DNA of 64,000 nucleotides from assembly GCF_019236475.1 (NCBI RefSeq), contig NZ_JAFAIX010000012.1:62001-126000 (forward strand). The letters are read 5' to 3'. The position numbers and the translations under genes were made by a program. This document shows positions 9,745-20,311 of the stretch, one piece after another (the first letter of the stretch is position 1; every line of letters begins with the position of its first letter). The notes below the pieces were generated by a model. The model was not told the DNA's origin, did not search any database, and saw nothing but the letters and a program-made list of their open reading frames with translations. The stretch comes from Chitinophaga sp. GTDB lineage: Bacteria; Bacteroidota; Bacteroidia; Chitinophagales; Chitinophagaceae.

Positions 9745-10435
9745 TAACGAATTCAGAAAATATGCGATCAAGCATCATGGGATCAGCAGCCTGGTAGTGG
9801 ATAGCTATGCAAAAAGCCACCAGATCAACAGTCTGACTCCGTACATTCTCGAGGAACGCCAGATGAACATGACTCAAATGGACGTTTTCTCCCGATTGAT
9901 GGCTGACCGTATTATTTTCCTGGGTGATCCTGTAAACGACTACGTGGCAAACGTTATTACCGCGCAGTTGTTGTTCCTGGAATCATCCGATCGCAACCGT
10001 GATATTCAGATGTATATCAATAGCCCTGGTGGTTCCGTTTATGCCGGCCTGGGTATTTATGATACCATGCAGATTATTTCTCCTGAAGTAGCTACTATCT
10101 GCACCGGTATGGCCGCCTCTTTCGGCGCTGTACTGCTGGTAGCTGGTACTAAAGGAAAACGTACTGCACTGAAACACGCTCGCGTAATGATTCACCAGCC
10201 TCACGGCGGCGCTGAGGGCCAGACTTCAGATATCGAAATCACTGCACGTGAGTTCGTAAAACTGAAGAAAGAACTCAACGAAATCATTGCCGGACACTGC
10301 GGTCAACCAGTGAAAAAAGTGGAAAAAGATTCCGATCGTGATTATTGGATGACTGCTGACGAAGCAAAAGAATACGGCATCATTGATGACGTACTTCAGA
10401 AAAATCCGAAAAAACAGCTGGATACTCCACAGTAA
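9734..10435 (+). CDS. clpP: ATP-dependent Clp protease proteolytic subunit
   Basis: DRIIFLGDPVNDYVANVITAQLLFLE, INSPGGSVYAGLGIYDTMQ, GMAASFGAVLL, MIHQPHGG. ATG at 9734 lies inside the 3' end of tig. Confidence 0.95.
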   Translation: MNINNEFRKYAIKHHGISSLVVDSYAKSHQINSLTPYILEERQMNMTQMDVFSRLMADRIIFLGDPVNDYVANVITAQLLFLESSDRNRDIQMYINSPGGSVYAGLGIYDTMQIISPEVATICTGMAASFGAVLLVAGTKGKRTALKHARVMIHQPHGGAEGQTSDIEITAREFVKLKKELNEIIAGHCGQPVKKVEKDSDRDYWMTADEAKEYGIIDDVLQKNPKKQLDTPQ

Positions 10436-10477
10436 AATTTAATATCATATCAGGGTTTCCTTGATTTAGATTATTTT

Positions 10478-10507
10478 AACAGTCCCGCTACCCGCGGGAC
10501 TGTTTTT
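10478..10507 (+). terminator. Rho-independent terminator after clpP
   Basis: AACAGTCCCGC taccc GCGGGACTGTT followed by T's. Confidence 0.75.
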
Positions 10508-10603
10508 ATTTGATCAGGGCCCGGATTTTTAGTGTAAATTTGTAAGTCCTGTATTAATATCGCAGGTCTAGCCCGGATTCGTCGAAAAATAATTTATTCC
10601 GAA

Positions 10604-11848
10604 ATGAAAGAATCGAAAATTCGTTGTTCCTTCTGCAACCGCTCCAAAGAAGAAGTTCAAATACTCATTGCCGGCGCCGAAGGACACATCTGTGAAAACT
10701 GTGTGGCCAATGCACAGGAAATTATTGACCAGGAGCTATTCGCTCCCGGCAAGAAACCCGTTGCATCCCCAGTTTCTCACTTCGCTCCAAAAGTTTCCAA
10801 ACCAATGGAAATTAAGAAGTTCCTGGATGACTACGTAATCGGTCAGGACGACGCTAAGAAAATCCTCGCCGTTGCTGTATATAACCACTATAAACGCCTG
10901 AATCAGCAGATCGATGAAGATGAAGTGGAAATCGAAAAATCCAATATCATCATGGTAGGTGAAACCGGTACCGGTAAAACCCTCCTCGCTAAATCCATCG
11001 CTAAACTGCTCAACGTTCCTTTCACCATCGTAGATGCAACTGTTTTCACAGAAGCAGGTTACGTAGGTGAAGACGTGGAAAGTATCCTCAGCCGCCTGCT
11101 CCAGGTTTGTAATTACGACGTGGAAGCGGCTGAACGCGGTATCGTATACATCGATGAAATTGATAAAATTGCCCGTAAGAACGATAACCCTTCCATCACC
11201 CGTGATGTAAGTGGCGAAGGCGTTCAACAAGGTCTCCTCAAACTGTTGGAAGGTACGGAAGTACTGGTTCCTCCTCAAGGCGGCCGTAAACATCCGGAGC
11301 AAAAACTGATCAAACTCAATACGCAGAATATTCTCTTTATCTGCGGCGGCGCATTCGACGGCGTAGAAAGAATTATCAGCAAAAGAGTGCAAACACACTC
11401 TATCGGTTTCAACGTTAACAAAGAAAGAGAAGAAGAAAGCAGAAAACAGATCCTTCGCTACATCAACTCCCAGGACCTCAAATCATTCGGTCTTATCCCC
11501 GAATTACTAGGTCGTCTGCCAGTAGTGACCTATCTGAATTCACTGGATCGCGATACACTCAGAGCTATTCTCACCACTCCTAAAAATGCACTCGTTAAAC
11601 AGTACAAAAAACTGTTTAAAGTGGAAAACATTGACCTGGTAGTGGAAGAAGAAGCAATCGACTATATCGTTGATAAAGCAATGGAATACAAACTTGGTGC
11701 TCGTGGCCTTCGCTCTATCTGCGAAGTAGTACTCAGCGATGCCATGTTTGAACTGCCTTCTGCCAATGAAACTACTTTCACATTAACGAAAGAATACGCA
11801 GAGAATAAACTGGAAAAGTCTACCCTGGTCAAACTGAAGGTAGCCTAA
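10604..11848 (+). CDS. clpX: ATP-dependent Clp protease ATP-binding subunit
   Basis: Zn-finger CSFCNRS..CENC, Walker [32 protein letters not shown]. Confidence 0.97.
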   Translation: MKESKIRCSFCNRSKEEVQILIAGAEGHICENCVANAQEIIDQELFAPGKKPVASPVSHFAPKVSKPMEIKKFLDDYVIGQDDAKKILAVAVYNHYKRLNQQIDEDEVEIEKSNIIMVGETGTGKTLLAKSIAKLLNVPFTIVDATVFTEAGYVGEDVESILSRLLQVCNYDVEAAERGIVYIDEIDKIARKNDNPSITRDVSGEGVQQGLLKLLEGTEVLVPPQGGRKHPEQKLIKLNTQNILFICGGAFDGVERIISKRVQTHSIGFNVNKEREEESRKQILRYINSQDLKSFGLIPELLGRLPVVTYLNSLDRDTLRAILTTPKNALVKQYKKLFKVENIDLVVEEEAIDYIVDKAMEYKLGARGLRSICEVVLSDAMFELPSANETTFTLTKEYAENKLEKSTLVKLKVA

Positions 11849-11881
11849 TAATAATCTACGAAACTTTAAAACCCATCAATT

Positions 11882-12175
11882 ATGCAGGAACTTATTCAGC
11901 AATTACAGGAAAAAGCAGGTCTCACTGCTGAACAGGCAGCTCAGTCGATCGATGTAATCAAAGAATATGTGAAAGGGAAACTGCCTCCATTTATCGCTGG
12001 TACTGTTGACAACTGGTTTGCAGGTATGTCTGGTAAAACGGAAGAAAAAGGCGAAAGTTTAATGGATAAAGCAGGTGACTTCCTGGATAATGCAAAAGAT
12101 ACCGCTGAAGATTGGGCCGAAGCCGCTAAAAACAAGGTGACGGACTTCTTCAACAAAGAAAAAGACAAACACTAA
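11882..12175 (+). CDS. Small conserved hypothetical protein downstream of clpX
   Basis: 97 aa, 33 nt after clpX; helical, charged C-terminus (DKAGDFLDNAKDTAEDWAEAAKNKVTDFF). Confidence 0.7.
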   Translation: MQELIQQLQEKAGLTAEQAAQSIDVIKEYVKGKLPPFIAGTVDNWFAGMSGKTEEKGESLMDKAGDFLDNAKDTAEDWAEAAKNKVTDFFNKEKDKH

Positions 12176-12185
12176 AAAAACATAC

Positions 12186-12218
12186 AACGTCCCGCAATTG
12201 CGGGACGTTTCGTTTTAA
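12186..12218 (+). terminator. Rho-independent terminator
   Basis: AACGTCCCGCAATTGCGGGACGTT followed by a T-rich tract. Confidence 0.75.
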
Positions 12219-12366
12219 TACCTTTCCTGCCCCATATAAATGCCCTTAAATCCCTCCAAAACGGAATCATGACCGTTAAGGCATACACGAACCCAAATCG
12301 CCTTAAATGAGCTTTATTTCCTCTTCCAGAACACGTATCTCCCGAAATCATACCTATAGGCACAAA

Positions 12367-12402
12367 AAAAAGAAACATTTGGTGATGCAAATGTTTCTTT
12401 TC
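12367..12402. terminator. Stem-loop, probable terminator
   Basis: AAAGAAACATTT ggtgatgc AAATGTTTCTTT. Confidence 0.5.
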
Positions 12403-12496
12403 TTAGGAATGCTACTTATTCCAGTAATCAGGTAACGTGGAAATTACAGGTCTTAATGTCTTATTAATCTACATGCTAGCTTTGAATTAACTTTCA

Positions 12497-12525
12497 AAAA
12501 AAGCACCCTGTTAAAGGGTGCTTTT
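12497..12525 (+). terminator. Stem-loop, probable terminator
   Basis: AAAAGCACCCT gttaa AGGGTGCTTTT. Confidence 0.6.
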
Positions 12526-12761
12526 GTAAGCGTAAAAGTGTTTCAAATCTAAGTTTGATTTTGTGTTAAGGTTGATAAACGGTAAAGAGTGATGAATTAA
12601 CCCAAATTTAACGTTCCTTTTGCAATAAACTATAACACAAAAGGGGTAATGTTTCATTTATTTGTCAAAAAAGATGAACGGTTTGTAGTTAAGATTTTTT
12701 TACATTAAAAAAATTTCGCACTCTTAAATCCAATCAAAACCAACACGGTTACCTCATATAC

Positions 12762-13901
12762 TTATCTTAAAGCCTCTCTTGCTATCACGATTTTCTGTAT
12801 CTCGGAGGTCCCCTCTCCTATAGTGCATAATTTTGCGTCACGATAAAATTTCTCCACCGGAAAGTCTTTCGTATAGCCATAACCGCCAAAAATCTGTACG
12901 GCGTCATTAGCTACTCTTACGGCTACCTCAGAGGCATAATACTTGGCCATAGCCGCCTGCTGGGTCATTTTCACCTTCCTGTTTTTCATATCTGCAGCCT
13001 GGAGCGTTAGTAACTCTGCAGCTTCTATTTCAGTAGCCATATCTGCCAGCTTAAAGGATACGCCCTGGAAACTGGAAATAGGCTGATCAAATTGATGTCT
13101 TTCTTTTGAATACTTAATCGCTGCATCCCTGGCCCCTTTGGCGATGCCCAAGGATAAAGCGGCAATGGAGATACGACCACCATCCAATACTTTCATAGAC
13201 TGAATAAAGCCGTCTCCTACTTGGCCTAGCACATTGGCAGCCGGAACGCGACAGTTATTAAAAATCATTTCTGCGGTTTCGGAGGCACGCATTCCCAGCT
13301 TGTTCTCCTTCTTACCACCGCTGAAGCCTGGTGTTCCCTTTTCCACTACAAAGGCAGTCATACCATGACTATCCCTCACATCGCCGGTGCGGGCTATCAC
13401 TACGGCTATATCACAGCTTTTACCATGGGTAATCCAGCATTTGGTACCGTCAATAATCCAGTCGTCCCCATCTTTTTTGGCAACACATTTCATGTTCATG
13501 GCATCGGAACCAGTATTGGGCTCTGTAAGGCCCCAAGCGCCGATCCATTCTGCTGTAGCCAGTTTAGGCAGCCAGCGTTGTTTTTGTTCTTCATTTCCGA
13601 ATTGCAGGATATGACCAGTGCACAAGGAGTTATGTGCGGCTACGCTCAATCCGATGGCGCCGCAAAAACGTGCAATTTCACTGACAACAGTTACATATTC
13701 TAGGTATCCAAGTCCGCTACCGCCATATTGTTCTGGCACTAATACTCCCATCAGGCCCAGTTTTCCCAGCTCTTTGAATAAGGACACCGGGAATTCCTGG
13801 CTTTCATCCCATTCCATAACATGGGGAAGAATCGCCTTTTTACCAAAATCCCGGATAGTTTGTGCGATCTGTTGTTGTTCTTCAGTGGGCTCAAAATTCA
13901 T
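12762..13901 (-). CDS. Acyl-CoA dehydrogenase
   Basis: [71 protein letters not shown]. Confidence 0.95.
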   Translation of the reverse strand: MNFEPTEEQQQIAQTIRDFGKKAILPHVMEWDESQEFPVSLFKELGKLGLMGVLVPEQYGGSGLGYLEYVTVVSEIARFCGAIGLSVAAHNSLCTGHILQFGNEEQKQRWLPKLATAEWIGAWGLTEPNTGSDAMNMKCVAKKDGDDWIIDGTKCWITHGKSCDIAVVIARTGDVRDSHGMTAFVVEKGTPGFSGGKKENKLGMRASETAEMIFNNCRVPAANVLGQVGDGFIQSMKVLDGGRISIAALSLGIAKGARDAAIKYSKERHQFDQPISSFQGVSFKLADMATEIEAAELLTLQAADMKNRKVKMTQQAAMAKYYASEVAVRVANDAVQIFGGYGYTKDFPVEKFYRDAKLCTIGEGTSEIQKIVIAREALR

Positions 13902-13942
13902 AACGGGTGTGTGTTTAAGGATGTATCTTTATTGAATGTGAT

Positions 13943-14824
13943 TCACAGCTTGATGTAATGTTCAATTTTACGATAAATAATCTCATCCACCAACGGCAGG
14001 CTATGCAATTCACTCACCTCCTTGAAACCCGCATGGGCACTACGATACGCAACAATCATATGGGCCAGTTTATAACGTATGTATGGATGGGATGCCAAAG
14101 TTTTTTCATCTGTGAGATTTAGGTCAATAATTTTTAGAGAACTATCACCGATCTTCAGAAAAGCTTTGATTTTATTGAATACTGTGTCGGGAAGTCCATA
14201 TGTTTCGGCCACCTGCTCTACACAGTAAAAACCGCCCAATTTCTCTCGAAAGCCACAAATCCGACGCGCATAGCCAGGTCCTATACCCGGAAGCCCCTGC
14301 CATTGTAGGGTGTCGGCGGTGTTGATGTCCAGTTGGCGCAACTGCTTCTCCGATCGACGTATATTCGTATGAGTTAGTTTCGATTTATCAGGAATCCTTA
14401 CAAATGGAATCAATCGCTCTAGTAACGCAGGCGGTACGGCATAGATCTTCCTGATATCCTCTGGGGATCGGAATTTACCGCCTTTCTCCACATACTTTAT
14501 GACCCCTGCGGCGGCCCTGGCAGGCAATCCTAACTGCTGCCATTTTTCCACGGTCATCCGGTTGGGATCAAAGTAAAAGCATTCCGACGGTAGTGCTATT
14601 GCAGCCTTCGCAGTCCGATCGGTGGTGATCTCCTCTCGGAAAGAGGCCTCAAACGCCATTACGGCCCGCCGAAAGGCTGCAGTATCTACCTTATCGCCAG
14701 GGTAGAACCGCAACGCCAAACGGGGACTTAGTGTATATAGCAATGCTAGTATAGTAAGTGCTGTGATACCAATACGCTCTTTCCTTGAGAACTCCGCAAA
14801 CTGCCGGATTAGGAACTTCCACAT
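13943..14824 (-). CDS. Helix-hairpin-helix (ComEA-like) protein with N-terminal TM segment
   Basis: LDINTADTLQWQGLPGIGPGYARRICGFREKLGGFYCVEQVAETYGL. Confidence 0.85.
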   Translation of the reverse strand: MWKFLIRQFAEFSRKERIGITALTILALLYTLSPRLALRFYPGDKVDTAAFRRAVMAFEASFREEITTDRTAKAAIALPSECFYFDPNRMTVEKWQQLGLPARAAAGVIKYVEKGGKFRSPEDIRKIYAVPPALLERLIPFVRIPDKSKLTHTNIRRSEKQLRQLDINTADTLQWQGLPGIGPGYARRICGFREKLGGFYCVEQVAETYGLPDTVFNKIKAFLKIGDSSLKIIDLNLTDEKTLASHPYIRYKLAHMIVAYRSAHAGFKEVSELHSLPLVDEIIYRKIEHYIKL

Positions 14825-14902
14825 GGGTTAACAAATTTTTGGAAGGTCAAAATTAGCCTGTCCAATTGGGGCATTCCTTTATTAGATGTTAACAACAATA
14901 AA

Positions 14903-14926
14903 AAAACCGGCGTTTGCCGGTTTTAA
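14903..14926 (-). terminator. Terminator-like hairpin downstream of the 14923-15684 gene
   Basis: AAAACCGGC gttt GCCGGTTTT, flanked by A/T runs. Confidence 0.6.
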
Positions 14927-15684
14927 ATTTCTAGTGTGAGTCCATCGTAGGCGAGCGCCATTCCATCCGGCAACTCCCGCGATACTTCCTCATGTAACCC
15001 AAGCTGGTGACTAATATGCGTAAAGTAAACCTGTGGAATATCCAGTTCCTTACCTAGTGCAATCGCCTCTTCCAAGGTGAAATGGGAAATATGCTTTTCC
15101 TTACGAAGTGCATTCACAACTAATATCTTCGATCCCCTGATTTTGTCTTTTTCTTCAGGGGCAATAAAATTTGCGTCGGTGATATAGGTGAAATCATGTA
15201 TCCGGAAACCAGTTACCGGCATTTTATAGTGCATTACCTGTATAGGCGTAATCGTTAGGCCATTGACGCCGAAAGGCAGATCATCAATGGCTTTCAGATT
15301 AATCTCCGGGATACCGGGATATTTATAATCTGCAAAAGCATAAGCAAATTCACGCATGATTACATTCTGGCTGAAATCGGTCGCATAAATATCGATCGAA
15401 CTTTGCTGGAAGTAATTAAAAGCGCGGATATCATCCATTCCGGCGATGTGGTCTTTATGGGAATGGGTAATCAGTACTGCTTCCAGGTGTTTTACCTTTT
15501 CCCTAAGCATCTGGTAGCGGAAATCAGGAGTGGTATCCACTACGATATTACCTGCCGTGGAGGAAATTAAGATGCTGCTACGCAGACGCGTGTCTTTCGG
15601 GTCTGCAGAGGTACATACTTCGCAGCCGCAGGCAATTACAGGCACTCCTTGAGATGTTCCGGTTCCGAGAAAAGTTACTTTCAT
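14923..15684 (-). CDS. MBL-fold metallo-hydrolase (PhnP-like)
   Basis: MKVTFLGTGTSQGVPVIACGCEVC, ITHSHKDHIAGMDDIR. Confidence 0.88.
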   Translation of the reverse strand: MKVTFLGTGTSQGVPVIACGCEVCTSADPKDTRLRSSILISSTAGNIVVDTTPDFRYQMLREKVKHLEAVLITHSHKDHIAGMDDIRAFNYFQQSSIDIYATDFSQNVIMREFAYAFADYKYPGIPEINLKAIDDLPFGVNGLTITPIQVMHYKMPVTGFRIHDFTYITDANFIAPEEKDKIRGSKILVVNALRKEKHISHFTLEEAIALGKELDIPQVYFTHISHQLGLHEEVSRELPDGMALAYDGLTLEI

Positions 15685-15696
15685 GCCGTTTTTTAT

Positions 15697-16017
15697 TTAT
15701 TCTGCTTCTTCTGTTCCTGTTGAAATCTCCCCTTCTTCGGCATCCGGCACAGGTTTGCTGTTGATGATCTGTTTATAAAGTTTGTGGGATTCAGCGGTGA
15801 GTAGGTCTTCATCCAGGGGCAGGGTGGTCAGGATATCCACCAGTGTATTAATTCTGCCTTCCAGGTTCAGAAACTTGTTGATAACCACTACCTTTTTATG
15901 TTCCAGTATACAGTAACCTGAGGTGAAGGTGCCTTTTTCGAAGCGCAGCACATATTTTGCGTCTTCGAAAATTTTTTCCAGCTTGTTCAGGTTGTTAGGT
16001 GTGACTTTAAGATTCAT
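15697..16017 (-). CDS. Conserved hypothetical protein
   Basis: 106 aa ORF between the MBL hydrolase and porX genes, same strand, tight spacing. Confidence 0.7.
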   Translation of the reverse strand: MNLKVTPNNLNKLEKIFEDAKYVLRFEKGTFTSGYCILEHKKVVVINKFLNLEGRINTLVDILTTLPLDEDLLTAESHKLYKQIINSKPVPDAEEGEISTGTEEAE

Positions 16018-16041
16018 ACTACAAAAATAATTAAAACCCGC

Positions 16042-17595
16042 CTATTTCGTGACCATGCGCACTACAGGCACAATCATTTCCTCCAGGGAAATACCGCCGT
16101 GTTGGAAGGTATTCCGATAATAGTTCACAAAGTAGTTGTAATTATTAGGGTAGCAGAGATAGCCGTCTTCCTTAGCAAAAATATACGAGGAATTCACGTT
16201 CGGCCTAGGCAGACCGGCTTCCTTAGGATCTCGGAATGCCAGTACTTCCTTGGGATCATAGTTCAGGTTGCGGCCATGTTTATAGCGCAAATTGGTAGTA
16301 GTTTGTTTATCCCCGATTACTTTCACAGGTGTTTTCACACGCACGCTTCCGTGATCAGTGGCTATTATCAGGTTAATTTTTTTATCGCTCAAACGCTTCA
16401 GGGCCTGGTGTAGCGGAGAATGTTCAAACCAACTGGCAGTGATAGAACGATAGGAAGTTTCATCTCCCGCCAGTTCTTTCAGCACTTCCATTTCCGTACG
16501 GGCATGGCTGAGCATATCCACGAAGTTGTACACAATAATACTCAGCGGGTAATCCATGAGATTATGAATATTACTCAGCATTTGCTGGGCATCGGCATGA
16601 TTGACCACTTTCGTATAGGAAAAGCGGGGATCCATGCGGAGGCGCTGCAATTGAGCGGCAAAGAACTTTTCCTCATAGAGGTTTTTCCCGCCTTCTTCAT
16701 CATCGTTTTTCCATTCTTCTGGAAATTTATGTTCAATATCGATGGGCAGCATGCCGGCAAAAATGGCATTCCTGCTGTATTGCGTGCTGGTAGGCAGAAT
16801 GCTGAAAAAAGTATCCTCTTCCAAGAGGCGGAATGATTCTTGGAAAATGGGCAAAATCGCTTTCCATTGGTCGTAGCGGAGATTGTCGATTAGTAGGAAA
16901 ACGTTAGGGAGATGCGGGTCTAGCATGGGCACCACTTTATCTTTGAAAAGCGTGTGGGACATGATAGGGGCATCTTGGGCCTTTGGATGCAGCCAGCTAC
17001 TGTAATTCCGACTGATATACTTAGAGAATTCTGTATTTGCTTCCGCCTTCTGGGTATTAAAAACTTCCAGCATTTCCGGGCTGTCGGTTTTAGACATTTC
17101 CATTTCCCAGTAAACGAGTTTTTTATAGATATCCATCCACTCGTTATGATCTGGGTTGGAGTTTAGCGCCATAAATAGGCTACGGAATTCTTGCTGGTAG
17201 GCGCTTGTGGTTTTTTCCGCCACAAGACGTTTGTTATCAATTATTTTTTTGAGAGACAAGAGTACCTGGTTCGGATTGACCGGCTTGATAAGATAGTCCG
17301 TGATCTGGGCGCCAATGGCGTCATCCATCACATTTTCCGCTTCATTTTTGGTAATCATGACCACTGGAATCTGTTGGTCAATTTCTTTGATTTTTCCCAG
17401 GGTTTCCAGGCCAGTAATACCGGGCATGGACTCATCGAGGAGCACCACGTCTACCACTTGTTCCTTTAGGAATTCCAGGGCGTCGTAGCCGTTGGTCAGT
17501 GCGGAAACCTTATAACCTTTACTTTCAAGAAAGATTATCTGGGATTTCAGCGAATCAATTTCGTCATCTACCCAAAGTATATTTATCTGGCTCAT
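16042..17595 (-). CDS. porX: Response regulator with PglZ domain, PorX-like (type IX secretion regulator)
   Basis: N-terminal receiver INILWVDDEIDSLK..VVLLDESMPGITGLETL; C-terminal alkaline-phosphatase-like/PglZ VFLLIDNLRYDQW, IIATDHGSVRV. Confidence 0.92.
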   Translation of the reverse strand: MSQINILWVDDEIDSLKSQIIFLESKGYKVSALTNGYDALEFLKEQVVDVVLLDESMPGITGLETLGKIKEIDQQIPVVMITKNEAENVMDDAIGAQITDYLIKPVNPNQVLLSLKKIIDNKRLVAEKTTSAYQQEFRSLFMALNSNPDHNEWMDIYKKLVYWEMEMSKTDSPEMLEVFNTQKAEANTEFSKYISRNYSSWLHPKAQDAPIMSHTLFKDKVVPMLDPHLPNVFLLIDNLRYDQWKAILPIFQESFRLLEEDTFFSILPTSTQYSRNAIFAGMLPIDIEHKFPEEWKNDDEEGGKNLYEEKFFAAQLQRLRMDPRFSYTKVVNHADAQQMLSNIHNLMDYPLSIIVYNFVDMLSHARTEMEVLKELAGDETSYRSITASWFEHSPLHQALKRLSDKKINLIIATDHGSVRVKTPVKVIGDKQTTTNLRYKHGRNLNYDPKEVLAFRDPKEAGLPRPNVNSSYIFAKEDGYLCYPNNYNYFVNYYRNTFQHGGISLEEMIVPVVRMVTK

Positions 17596-17907
17596 AGTTA
17601 GTATTAAATCGTCTTAAAAACAGAAAATTAACCCATTTTTTCGTCAAAAATCATTCTCCTGGAGGCCTACTTTTGAAATTATATGTTAAAAACTTAACGG
17701 AAAGTTTAAATGAATTGGCTAAAAATAGGGGCGGTGCGTAAAGTTATTTACCTTCGCAAATACAAATTTAGTAGGGGTATTTTCCCATAAATACGTCATA
17801 ATAAGTAAAAAAATTACATATAATTAATTCCTGGTGTAGTTTTGTAATTACCATGGATGAATGGGTGTGACAACATCGTTTGGATAGAATATGAATAAAT
17901 AACTGCA

Positions 17908-19152
17908 ATGACCGAAAGCAAGCGAAAAATTGTTAATGATCCGGTGTATGGCTTTATTACCATAGATCACCCGCTGATTCTTAACCTCATTTCCCATCCA
18001 TACTATCAGCGACTGCGTAGGATTCATCAGATGGCGTTAGCGCATTTGGTTTATCCCGGAGCCGTACACACGCGATTTCACCATTCCCTGGGCGCTTATC
18101 ATTTGATGTCTGGCGCATTACAGGAATTGAAAAGCAAGGGGATAGAAATTACCCCGGAGGAGGAAGTAGCCTCCAAAATGGCGATCCTGTTGCACGATAT
18201 TGGCCATGGCCCTTATTCCCATGCCCTTGAAAACGGTATTATTGAAGGCGTATCCCATGAAGCCATTTCCCAATGGCTGATGGAAGCCCTCAATAAGGAA
18301 ATGGACGGTCAGCTTTCCCTTACCCTGGATATTTTCAATGGCAGATATCATAAAAAATTCCTGCACCAATTGGTTTCCAGTCAGTTGGATGTAGATAGGA
18401 TGGATTACCTTAACCGAGACAGCTTTTTTACAGGCGTTTCTGAAGGGGTCATTGGTTACGACCGGATTATCAAGATGTTAACCGTTCACCACGGGGAACT
18501 GATGGTAGAGGAGAAAGGAATTTATTCCATAGAGAAATTCATCATAGCACGCCGCCTGATGTATTGGCAGGTTTACCTGCATAAAACGGTGCTCAGTGCG
18601 GAAAATATGCTGGTAAAGATCCTGGTACGGGCGAAAAGACTGGCTCAGGCTGGAGAACAATTGTTCTGTAGCCCTGCCCTGGAGTATTTCCTGTACAATG
18701 CCATTACCAAGGACAATTTTGAACAAGATCCGGAATGCCTGAAGCGATTTTGCATGCTGGATGATTATGATATCCTGGGCGCCATAAAAGTATGGAGTAC
18801 GCATAAAGACCCGGTGTTATCGTTATTATGTACTTGGTTGACTAACCGCCAGTTATTCAAGGTGGTACTCAGCCATGAACCATTTGACGAAAGTGCGCTC
18901 GATTTACTCCGCAAGCAGGTAGCTGCGAAGTGGAATATTTCTGGCCCTGATCTTGATTACTTTGTATTCTCAGACGCTGCCACGTTGCGGGCATATAATA
19001 TAAACGACGAAAAAATCAATATCCTGTTTAAAGACGGAACTGTAAAAGACATTTCCTCGATCGACAATGCACTGATTAGCCATACCCTGGCTATACCGGT
19101 AAAAAAATTCTACATTTGTCATCCAAAAATTCAGGCTAACGGGGTCATATAA
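17908..19152 (+). CDS. HD domain-containing phosphohydrolase
   Basis: RLRRIHQMALAHLVYPGAVHTRFHHSLGAYHL, ILLHDIGHGPYSHALE. Confidence 0.92.
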   Translation: MTESKRKIVNDPVYGFITIDHPLILNLISHPYYQRLRRIHQMALAHLVYPGAVHTRFHHSLGAYHLMSGALQELKSKGIEITPEEEVASKMAILLHDIGHGPYSHALENGIIEGVSHEAISQWLMEALNKEMDGQLSLTLDIFNGRYHKKFLHQLVSSQLDVDRMDYLNRDSFFTGVSEGVIGYDRIIKMLTVHHGELMVEEKGIYSIEKFIIARRLMYWQVYLHKTVLSAENMLVKILVRAKRLAQAGEQLFCSPALEYFLYNAITKDNFEQDPECLKRFCMLDDYDILGAIKVWSTHKDPVLSLLCTWLTNRQLFKVVLSHEPFDESALDLLRKQVAAKWNISGPDLDYFVFSDAATLRAYNINDEKINILFKDGTVKDISSIDNALISHTLAIPVKKFYICHPKIQANGVI

Positions 19153-19221
19153 GGCACTAAAACATATAAAAATCTGTTTATATAAGCTGAAGTGGCCTGA
19201 AAAACTATACAATTTTAAACT

Positions 19222-20271
19222 ATGCAGTTTAGCGCATTACAATTAGCTACCATGTTGGATGGGAAGCTGGAGGGGAATCCGGATGTGAAAGTGAGCAACA
19301 TCGCCAAAATAGAAGAAGCAGGTGATGGCATGCTTAGCTTCATAGCGAACCCAAAGTATGAAGAATTCCTCTATACTACCCAAGCCTCTATTATACTGGT
19401 AAATGAAAGCCTGGTGATAGAACGCCCGGTGAAGCCTACCCTGATCCGGGTAAAAGATGCTTACAGTAGCATGGCGCTGCTGCTGGAAAAATACCGCTAC
19501 ATGACCGGTAACAAAACCGGCATTCAGCAACCGTCCTATATACCTAAGTCCGTAAAGCTCGGTGAAAATGTGTACGTGGGTGCTTTCGCCTATTTGGGTG
19601 AAAATGTGGTGTTGGGCAATAACGTAAAAATATATCCAGGCGTTTACCTGGGCGATAATGTTATTGTAAATGATGATTCTGTTCTCTATCCAGGTGTAAA
19701 AGTATACGACAACTGTGTAGTAGGTAGCAGAGTAATGCTTCACGCTGGTTGCGTTATCGGTGGCGACGGCTTCGGCTTCGCTCCTCAACCAGATGGCGCC
19801 TATAAAAAAGTACCTCAGATCGGTAACGTAGTCATCCATGACGATGTGGAAATCGGTGCAAATACCACCATCGACCGCGCTACCATGGGCTCTACCATTA
19901 TCCAGAAAGGGGTTAAACTGGACAACCTGATCCAGATCGCGCATAATGTGGATATCGGAAAAAATACTGTTATCGCGGCACAGACCGGCGTTTCCGGTAG
20001 TACAAAAATTGGACAGAACTGCATTATCGGCGGACAGGTAGGCATCGTTGGCCACATCCACCTGGCAGATGGTACTAAAATCAACGCCCAGAGCGGATTG
20101 TCAAAATCTATCACCATCCCTAATAGCTCTCTGACAGGTTCTCCAGCTTATGACTATAAAAGTTCGCTGAAAAGTCAGGCAATTTTTAGAAATTTGCCGG
20201 ACCTTGAAAAAAGAGTGAAAGAATTGGAGGAAATGGTAAAACAACTGCTGCAAGAAAAAGCAGGAGTTTAA
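19222..20271 (+). CDS. lpxD: UDP-3-O-(3-hydroxyacyl)glucosamine N-acyltransferase
   Basis: Left-handed beta-helix hexapeptides, [23 protein letters not shown]; lpxD-lpxC-lpxA cluster. Confidence 0.95.
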   Translation: MQFSALQLATMLDGKLEGNPDVKVSNIAKIEEAGDGMLSFIANPKYEEFLYTTQASIILVNESLVIERPVKPTLIRVKDAYSSMALLLEKYRYMTGNKTGIQQPSYIPKSVKLGENVYVGAFAYLGENVVLGNNVKIYPGVYLGDNVIVNDDSVLYPGVKVYDNCVVGSRVMLHAGCVIGGDGFGFAPQPDGAYKKVPQIGNVVIHDDVEIGANTTIDRATMGSTIIQKGVKLDNLIQIAHNVDIGKNTVIAAQTGVSGSTKIGQNCIIGGQVGIVGHIHLADGTKINAQSGLSKSITIPNSSLTGSPAYDYKSSLKSQAIFRNLPDLEKRVKELEEMVKQLLQEKAGV

Positions 20272-20311
20272 TTATTGAATTGAAGGAGAAACAGTTATAC
20301 ATTAGATAATT

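Noticed and set aside
19243-20061. 272-aa minus-strand ORF opposite lpxD
   Set aside because: Antisense artefact of the hexapeptide-repeat coding sequence.
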